From: Hanleya hanleyi
Lineage: Eukaryota; Mollusca; Polyplacophora; Lepidopleurida; Hanleyidae
Reading direction: 5' to 3'
Assembly (NCBI GenBank): GCA_036873755.1
Contig: JAVTVY010033701.1
Coordinates: 62,001 to 126,000 of the forward strand
DNA: 64,000 bases
Of the stretch, positions 56,467 to 64,000 are shown in pieces (positions within the stretch are counted from its first letter, which is position 1; each line of letters begins with the position of its first letter). A program made the position numbers and the translations under genes. The notes beneath the pieces were generated by a model. That model was not told the DNA's origin. It saw only the letters and a program-made list of their open reading frames with translations, and searched no databases.

Positions 56467-58546
56467 ATCTATGGTGTTCTATTTGTGCCAAGTTTCCGTC
56501 GCCTTTTCAAAACGCGACGTCGCCTTTTGAAACGCGACGTCGCCTTTTGAAACGCGACGTCGTGTTTCGAAACGCGACGTCGCGTTTTTAAAACACGACG
56601 TCGCCTTTTGGAAAACACGACGTCGCCTTTTAAAACGCGACGTCGCGTTTCTTTCCTATGTTTTTGCATCGTAAAACTCGACACAACGGAACTCGACGTC
56701 GCGTTTTCAAAAGGCGACGTCGTGTTTCACCCACGTCTTGTTTGGCAATGTTAAAAGATAGGAAAGAAACGCGACGTCGCGTTTTAAAACGTCGTTTTTA
56801 AAAGGCGACGTCGCGTTTTCAAAAGGCGACGTCGCGTTTCAAAACGCGAAACGCGACGTCGCCTTTCGAAACGCGACGTCGCCTTTCGAAACGCGACGTC
56901 GCCTTTCGAAACGCGACGTCGCGTTTTGAAACGCGACGTCGCCTTTTGGTCTTTCAACTGCGCATGTGCAGGTTTAGGGAGCATTTGTTATTAGTGAGCC
57001 AGAGCTATCCGCTTGACCATCTCAGAGAATTATAAGACAATCACAATAGTAGAGGGTTCCAATTCTATCAGCAAAACTGTGGGTTACAAGGTTGTCACCG
57101 TTATCGTGAAACTAGACTTTGATAGGAGAGCGAAGCAATAAGGGCAGAAACTCTTAACTGAGATTGAAATAAACGAACCTAAATTTGTGGCGGCGTCTCC
57201 GGGAATGGTTACACGCTTATTTTTCTATTTTTGATAAAAATAGGTGGTGGTAGCATTGACCTACCTGAACTAAGAGAATTTGTTTTTTTGCGATAGAGTG
57301 CCCAATTATTTTAAAACCGCTACATAGCGTATAAATAACTATACAAAGGGTTCAAAGCTCAAATTCAATAACGTATTACTCAACTTGGTAAGTCACTTTT
57401 AATATCATTAACCTGAGAAGCACCTGGCTGGAATGTTTTCCACCCATGCAGATCAATCCAGCTTCCATTTTTACACCTGGTGGTGAAAGATTTACAGCCA
57501 AGTGAAAATGTGTTGGTCTAGGTAGAAACTGTTTTCACCGAGGACCGTTTTAACCCAGTTGAAATAAATTAATCAATCAACATTTAAATGTCCTCTATGG
57601 GTGACACTAACGGCACAGCTTCCACTTAGTGAGTCCATGAGTGCATTGTGCTATAACTGAATGCATAGTGAAATGGCAATTTAAGGTCAAGTAATAAACG
57701 ACACTGCCAGCCGAGTTTTACACCCAAGATTAATGATACAATGTGAATAATATAAAAATAATAAAGCCTGACAAACGTTTAGAGGACGGACAGGATGATT
57801 ATCTTGAAAAAAAATTAGTTGGTCGCTGTACAAGTAACTGAAAGCTAATGAGGAAACATTGTCTAAATACATGCATTATGCGCACTAATAATGTCAGCTT
57901 GTTCTTGTCTTGAGGGGTGCGTATACTCAATGGATATACATGACCTAATTTCTGAGACGGATATAAGCACAGCGAAGTTTCCTACCACACATTTCATTTA
58001 CACAGTCTTCTACATATATCTACATGTATGTCATTTGTCTTGTCTAACTAAAGCATTGTATCTATAGTCACAACACAATTTCTTGAAAATAAATGATCCC
58101 TAGACATGCGCAGTTCTACTATCAAAACACGACGTCGCGTTTCAAAAGGCGACGTCGCGTTTCGAAAGGCGACGTCGCGTTTCAAAAGGCGACGCGTTTT
58201 GAAACGCGACGTCGCCTTTTGAAAACGCGACGTCGCCTTTTAAAAAACACGACGTCGCGTTTTAAAACGCGACGTCGCGTTTCTTTCTATCTTTTAACAT
58301 TGCCAAACAAGACGTGGGTGAAACACGACGTCGCCTTTTGAAAACGCGACGTCGAGTTCCGTTGTGTCGAGTTTTACAATGCAAAAACATAGGAAAGAAA
58401 CGCGACGTCGTGTTTTCCAAAAGGCGACGTCGTGTTTTAAAAACGCGACGTCGCGTTTCAAAAGGCGACGTCGCGTTTCAAAAGGCGACGTCGCGTTTTG
58501 AAAAGGCGACGGAAACTTGGCACAAATAGAACACCATACAGATCAG
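56467..58546. mobile_element. GACGTC fold-back element, about 2.1 kb, arms of 20-bp palindromic units
   Basis: Left end TATGGTGTTCTATTTGTGCC, AAGTTTCCGTCGCCTTTTC; the right end is the exact inverse (GGCACAAATAGAACACCATA). Arms at about 56467-56948 and 58122-58546 are arrays of a 20-bp unit, CGCCTTTTGAAACGCGACGT, in which GACGTC alternates with TTTTGAAA-like dyads. By eye, GACGTC occurs 17 times in the left arm and 14 in the right. Half-sites flanking GACGTC come in two main forms, ACGC/GCGT and AGGC/GCCT, plus rarer ACAC/GTGT. Two non-repeat spacers (CTATGTTTTTGCAT..GTAAAACTCGA and ACCCACGTCTTGTTTGGCAA) occur in both arms in mirror positions. The 1.17-kb loop has no transposase. Open frames in the arms are repeat artefacts. 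Confidence 0.85.
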
Positions 58547-58930
58547 CCCAAACTCGTGGACGTCTGATGGTGTAAAACTCTCAACATGAGGTAACTTGGT
58601 AAAGGCAAGAATACACAGAAAAAGTAACCTGTAATGCTCGAAGTTGTACGGCTTAAAGTGCTAATGCAGCGCAATTTTTATTAAATAATTTGATTCTCTA
58701 TTCATTCATGATTAATTTGCTATATCCATGAGGAAAATCGGAGAAGGAGAAGTTCTTATTTCAAATGGAAAAGTGCGTGCAATTGTACTCTTAAAAGTGC
58801 GACCGTTTCCTTTGGCTTTGTTTACAAAATTATATATGCATGACGTCATAAGTATGACCGGTCGTCAGCTTGAGTCTTGGCACAGCATGGCGGACAGTGT
58901 TGGAGGGAGCCAAGCCCGTCCTGGTGGCCA
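58547..58930. other. No gene seen
   Basis: Short unique stretch between the fold-back element and an L1 scrap. A small open frame from 58728 runs into the scrap but is not protein-like before it. Confidence 0.4.
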
Positions 58931-59078
58931 ATATACTGGTTTGTTTAATAAAAATTTTGAATTCAGTGTTCATCGGGAAATTAAGTATGACAAGGGAAAC
59001 TGTTTATTATGACATACGTGTGAATGAATATAGACTGACCTTTATCAATTTGTATGGACCTAATGAAGATAAATAAAG
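58931..59078 (+). pseudogene. L1-type endonuclease scrap
   Basis: FNKNFEFSVHREIKYDKGN, then after a one-base frame change YYDIRVNEYRLTFINLYGPN and EDK. This is the beta-strand segment of an L1/Tx1-like apurinic endonuclease, matching the IYGPNEDSPTFY region of the 6570-9090 relic. Both ends are abrupt. Confidence 0.7.
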
Positions 59079-59209
59079 CCCCGCATCCGGGACCGAGCGA
59101 AGCCTACCGTGTGCAACCAGGCTAAATTGAATTCATTGCCATAGAAAGGACTTCAAATTCGACTGAGCAGTTCCATTATTATTACGTATTCTTGTCAAAT
59201 TAATTACCT

Positions 59210-59330
59210 AGAACCTGATCTATATAAATGTGTTTTGTACGATATTTATAAAATTTATCTGCCAGTGTCCTCATTTTGTTTGCCTGCATGAATGCATATA
59301 GGCTGTACGGTGTAGGCCTATCACTTATCA
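59210..59330 (-). pseudogene. Possible LINE C-terminal fragment, inverted
   Basis: The minus strand reads LYAFMQANKMRTLADKFYKY, resembling the C-terminal segment after the zinc knuckle of CR1/Jockey-group LINE proteins. Weak; based on general pattern only. It sits head-to-head with the plus-strand LINE endonuclease that starts nearby. Confidence 0.3.
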
Positions 59331-59358
59331 AAATACACTCATCTGCTATGTCAAATTT

Positions 59359-62300
59359 ATGCAACTCTCTGGATATCGTGCTGTTCAGGATTGCGATATT
59401 TCCATTCCAGGTTTCACTCTGAAGCACACTAAAAACAGGCCTAAGCATCCACGAACCCGAAAAGACTCAGGTGGAATGGCCCTGCTCGTAAGGGATGACA
59501 TTGTAGATGGTGTGTCCCCAGTAAATAATAATATATGTGAATCCGCAATCTGGGTCAAACTTTGCAAAAAGACATTTTGTTTGGACAGGGACATATGCCT
59601 GTATATGTTATATGTTATATCCCTCCAAATAATTCGACCTTCGGTAGGGAATTCAGCATTGAACTTTTAGAAAAACTTGTGGAGGATACTATTAGTTATA
59701 CGTCGCCCTTCCGGGGTAATACGGGATGAGATTTGGTTTCTCTCGCCATATTTTTCCGAGGCGCAGCCGAGGAAAAATATGGCGAGAGAAACCAAATCGA
59801 ATCCCGTATTACCCCGGAAGGGCGATGTATAACGAATTTATCATATCTCAGAGCATTAAGAATCACTTTGGACTTCAAGGCCGACATAATGGAACGGACT
59901 TCGATCGGACTTGCACTGGTTTCAGAACGATCCACAGCATGCACCGGAAAAAATGAACACAAAGACAAATGTATCATTTTTACAATCCTCATCTTTAAAA
60001 CGTACTAAGGGAGGAGCAAAGATAACGATAACATATACTGTAATCCGTGAACAATGAACCCGGTTTCCGTGTGAAATACCGGTGGGCTTCGGTGATAAAG
60101 AATGAACAATCTAACTTCAAATTCAGCTTCATCTCTTATGTTCTATTCTGAAAATCAGAAACGTATAAAATACTGGAACATTAAGCTTAATCTCAATTTC
60201 ATATTTAATATTTAATAGCCATCGACGAGTATAATATCTAGATTATATACCTTTTGTTAATAAATACATCGAAAGACCCGTTCCGGATTCACATCTGTTG
60301 CGTGGATATGTAAGTTTCAAATACACGTGTGAACTGTTACATTTCCATTCTGTCTATAATTCAACACCGTGTCACTCGACAGTGTCACTTGTGTCATGTT
60401 TCCATAACATCACACAGGAGAAGGACCAACATGAACTGACTTAAATTTACAGTTCGAGAGAAAAATCAGAAAAATCATACTGTCCTGCACAATTTGGCAG
60501 AAGTATAGGTATTTGCTTCATTTTCGCACGATCATGTTGATTGCATTTATTGTGCAGTTATTGAACATTGGCGCTGAGGGATTTGCGGCGACCAGGATAG
60601 CTGTGGGAATGTCACACGATGTGGGCGGGACAGCGGTGCTGTCGAATTCACAAAACAGCTGATTAAGATCAAAATCAAAGTCGTCGGCATGGCCTTCTGC
60701 TCGTACATCCTGGGTGTGTAACACGGCCGACGTGGCATCATTTGACGTGGGTGCAGGGTACTGAGAAGATGATGTCACAGTTTCTGCAGGATGGGGTTTG
60801 ACAAGAACATTTACTGGAAGTGTATGCGTACCGGTATTCGTCTTTCGAGAGTGGATGTTTTGTACAATTCTCCGTCTTGTTTTCGGGCATCCAAATAAAA
60901 ATGACTGAGTACCTCTGCTAACCTCTCGGCCGAGAATCCTTCGAATTCGTCACTCTGTCCCTTCTCTTTCAGGTAATACTTCAAAGTTCTGGCGGACGCT
61001 TTGTTCGAATTTTTTGTGTTGCTGGGAATAATATTAGCCCGCTTTTCAACAACTTCATCGTCCGTGTGAGACGCGAAACGTTTGCCTGATTCAGCCATTT
61101 TGTTTAGCAGACGATGGAATCTAGTGAACACCTGTTCGTTGCCCTTGGCGACGGGGGTATACGATATATATTCGACCAGCAAGTTGACAATACAGCATCA
61201 CACATGAGGTCTGTCAGCCAATCAAAAGTCTACATGCTTCTCTGAGATATGATAATACCATATATAGTGGCAGGGAGACATTATGATCTGTGGTGATTTA
61301 AATGCACGAACTGGTGCATTATTATTGGTGACGTATGTGCCAGTCCCCGACTTCTATAAGAGTGATCCAGTAATAAAGAAACAATATGGACCCAATAGTG
61401 AATTATATAGGTAGGAAGGTTCTTGAATTCTGTATGTCTCATCAGTGTAGAATACTAAATGGTCGATCACCGGGAGATCTATTTGGTGGGTGAAATCACC
61501 TGCATACAGGAATATGGAAGTAGTGTTGTTGACTATATTATTGTGAATAGTAATCTGATGCAGTCTGTACTGGAAATGAATATTCATCCGTTTACATATA
61601 TGTCTGATCATAAACCAATATCTGTAAAACTTAAGACTGGACTAAAAAGTGTACCCTGCCTACTGTCGCATCTGACGCGCATCCCTTACCCCCAGGTACA
61701 TTGGGACCGGGGAAAAGGCTCAAATTTTGTTGGTAGCCTTATACAATTAGTTAATACTTCTAATATGCTAGAAAGTCTTAATCAACCAGACTCTGATATT
61801 GATACTTGTGCAACACACTCATGCGATCTGCTCACTCAGGTTGCAGATAAAAGTATCCGGAAGATTAGTCAAACTAGACAATTTACTGGGAAAACCACCC
61901 ATATTGATAAACCATCGTATGACAAAGACTGTAAAAAAGTTACATAAGGAACTTATCAGATTAAATAATGCTTTTAATAGGAAAAACTTCAATCCAAAAA
62001 TAAAAACTAAATATTTCAGCAAACATAAGCAATACAGAAACAAAACAAGAGGATGTAAGTCGTCATATCGGCAAAAATTATTGAATGAACTGGATGATGC
62101 CACGAACAAGGCCCCTTCATCATGTTGGAACACGCTCAAGAAACTGAGACAGCAGTGCTAGTAAAATAGATATTAATACCTGGTTTGAGCATTATAAAGG
62201 CCTTCATAGTAAGAGTTCCGAAACCATACATAATGATAGAATAACAGAAGTAGAGACGGAACTCTCAAATTTAGAAAAGAGAACCCCTTCCTCTGAGCTG

Positions 62301-64000
62301 AACTCGCCAATTAGTGAAAAGGAGATATCCGATGCTGTTAAAACACTAAAAATAACAAATCTTGTGGATCTGACAGCATGAGCAACGAACTGATAAAGTC
62401 TGATTTTCCTCATATTAAAGATATGCTCATACATCTATTTAATAGAGCTCTGTCCCAGGGTCAATTCCCCAAAGCACGGGCCAGTGGTATGGTGGTCCCT
62501 GTCCTTAAAGGTGGATGCACTCTAGACCCCAACAATTATAGGGGTATAACCCTAAATAGCTGCGTTGGAAAACTATTCTGCTCTATCCTTAATAATAGAT
62601 TGGTAGAATATGCGGACTTTAATGGTCTGGTTTCTAAATCCCAATTAGAATTCAAAAAAGGCAGCAGGACTGCTGATCATATCTTTGTGATGAAAACACT
62701 GATAGACAAATATGTGCACCAAAAAAGGAAACTTTATGCATGTTTTATTGATTTCAATAAGGCCTTCGATTCGGTTTGGCATGATGGTCTTTTCCTGAAA
62801 CTACAGAACGTAGGCGTAACTGGGAATTTTTATAATAGTGTGAAAAATATGTATCTCCACAGTCAGTCTCAGGTTAAATCTACTACTTGTATGAGTGACA
62901 GTTTCCCTATATCAAGGGGCATACACCAAGGAAATGTCCTAAGTTCGATTTTGTTCAACATTTATATTAACGATTTACTGACAGGGTTTGAAGACTCGAG
63001 TGGCGAGTCGCCAAGTATTTGGAATGAGCCAGTACACTGTTTAGCCTATGCAGACGATATTGTGTTGTTGTCTCTCGATAAGGAGGAGTTGCAATTGAAG
63101 TTAGACAAGCTTGGTGAATTTCTCAGTAATTGGGGACTATCTGTTAACGTGAAAAAGACAAAGATTATCGCCTTTGGATGCAGCAGAAGCATTAAGTACA
63201 ACTTTCACATCAATCATAGCCCCATTGAGTGTGTTAACAAATACAAATATCTTGGGGTTGTCCTCGACGATAATGGGCACTTTAACCAGGCCATTACAAA
63301 CCTGGCATGTAGGGCTAAGAAAGCAATATTCTCTCTGAGAAATGCTGTAAATCCAAAAGAATTAAAGATCTCCCTAGCGTGTAAACTTTTTGACTCTATT
63401 ATACAGCCTATATTGTTATATGGTGCTGAAGTATGGACTGGCTATATAAATAAGTCTCCATGTATGTCTGCTGATATGGTTGAAACCATACTATGCAAGG
63501 ACAATGCCACCGAAACTGTTCATATTAAGTACCTTAAACAATTGTTGGGAGTACACTCGAAAGCAGTTAACTTAGCATTGCTGGGGAACTCGGAAGAACC
63601 CCTGTTAAACTGTCTGCTATTTTGAATACTGTAAACTTATATATACATATTTTGTCATCTAACCCAACTTCGTTATTATATAATGCATACCTAGAACAAA
63701 TTGAAGCGAATAGACTGCTGAATTGCCGGAATTGGGTTCATTCTATAAAAAATATTTTATCGGAATTAGGATGCTATCACATTTGGGAAAACCAAACATG
63801 TAAATTTCCAAAACCAACTCTGAAGTTCATTAAAACAATACTATTGAAAAATTTAACATCGCGTTTCTCTGTTTCAGTTTCGGATTAGCGCACATCGGCT
63901 CCAAATTGAAAGAGGACGATACCATAATACACCTGTAGAAGATCGTTTATGTAGTGTCTTCAAGATGATAGAAAATGAGAACCACTTTCTATTAGAATGT
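59359..64000 (+). pseudogene. Non-LTR retrotransposon: endonuclease (split) and reverse transcriptase, runs off the right edge
   Basis: Endonuclease: ISIPGFTLKHTKNRPK, RKDSGGMALLVRDDIVDGV and ELLEKLVEDTISY (59390-59694). After a 1.6-kb insertion come MICGDLNARTG (about 61285), SSVVDYIIVNSNL (61520) and TYMSDHKPISVKL (61595), which carries the catalytic SDH. Linker: 61640-62340, with one frameshift near 61930 and another just before 62378. RT: NNYRGITLNSCVGKLF, QLEFKKGSRTADHIFVMKTL, YACFIDFNKAFDSVWHDG, RGIHQGNVLSSILFNIYIND and catalytic YADD (63047-63058), then the thumb. A frameshift follows near 63622. A zinc-knuckle-like end with ENENHFLLEC reaches the window edge. The RT is intact over 415 codons. 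CR1/L2/Jockey-like group; clade not assigned. Fairly young but inactive as read. Confidence 0.88.
59694..61255 (-). mobile_element. Crypton-like insertion with internal deletion
   Basis: Splits the LINE endonuclease between ISY and MICGD. It opens with a hairpin (arms 59694-59760 and 59768-59832, loop GAGGCGCAGCCGAG). TTATCATATCTCAGAG (59838-59853) recurs inverted at 61240-61255. On the minus strand an ATG at 61098 starts a frame to 60811: MAESGKRFASHTDDEVVEKR, NKASARTLKYYLKEKG, FEGFSAERLAEVLSHFYLDA and DGELYKTSTLE. This is the N-terminal helical domain of Crypton-derived tyrosine-recombinase proteins (KIAA1958/ZMYM-related). The frame then shifts at about 60850 into a C-terminal tail (60518-60845) ending MFNNCTINAINMIV. 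The catalytic domain is deleted, so the copy is non-autonomous. Confidence 0.65.

Noticed and set aside
56469..58529. Several Arg-rich open frames (RRRVSKGDVAF-type) in the GACGTC arms
   Set aside because: They are translations of the 20-bp palindromic units and change frame with every indel.

Overview
The window is animal nuclear DNA, AT-rich and intron-bearing, with very low gene density and heavy transposon load. Two kinds of short interspersed element point to a mollusc or close lophotrochozoan relative. One is 5S-rRNA-headed, with a tail reading GAYATATGACTGAAATATTG followed by a GACGTTAAA stretch (25526-25750, 48590-48747). The other is tRNA-headed, with a conserved GGTACTCCGGCTTCCTCC block (18678-18912, 33347-33575). 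The species assignment is inference; the window has no prokaryotic or viral layout.

Conventional genes are few. A single-exon class A GPCR with adenosine/melanocortin-group features lies at 46747-47775 (+) and is the best intact gene. A spliced gene with a BEN-protein-like layout lies at 23383-25521 (+), with good splice sites but one reading-frame conflict. An N-terminal BED/C2H2-type zinc-finger fragment, probably from a hAT transposase, lies at 45438-45836 (-). An acidic repeat exon (about 14187-14675, -) and a possible signal-peptide exon (39032-39292, -) are weak candidates.

The rest is a transposon cemetery with readable history. Positions 1-4765 and about 9930-13195 are diverged direct copies of one segment. 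Each copy carries insertions the other lacks, which gives natural empty sites. Retroelements include a decayed L1-type LINE (6570-9090), a small L1 endonuclease scrap (58931-59078), a DIRS-like tyrosine-recombinase retroelement relic (32046-33215, -) and a better-preserved LINE with endonuclease and reverse transcriptase running off the right edge (59359-64000). That LINE's endonuclease is split by an internally deleted Crypton-like element (59694-61255). DNA elements include four piggyBac-type MITEs with CCCTA/TTAA ends and a 367-bp MITE with a 5-bp target duplication.

The most distinctive signal is a set of fold-back elements. Each is built from many copies of its own short palindromic word: AAACATGTTT, ACTTAAACAAGA/TCTTGTTTAAGT, CTCAACTTGAG, AACACC/GGTGTT, ACCATGGT, GGAAAC/GTTTCC, GAACGA/TCGTTC, and CGCGACGTCGCG. 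Several share termini close to CACTG..AAAAA. The largest, 56467-58546, has about 450-bp arms made of a 20-bp GACGTC unit. All calls come from reading the sequence by eye; no alignment or database search was run.
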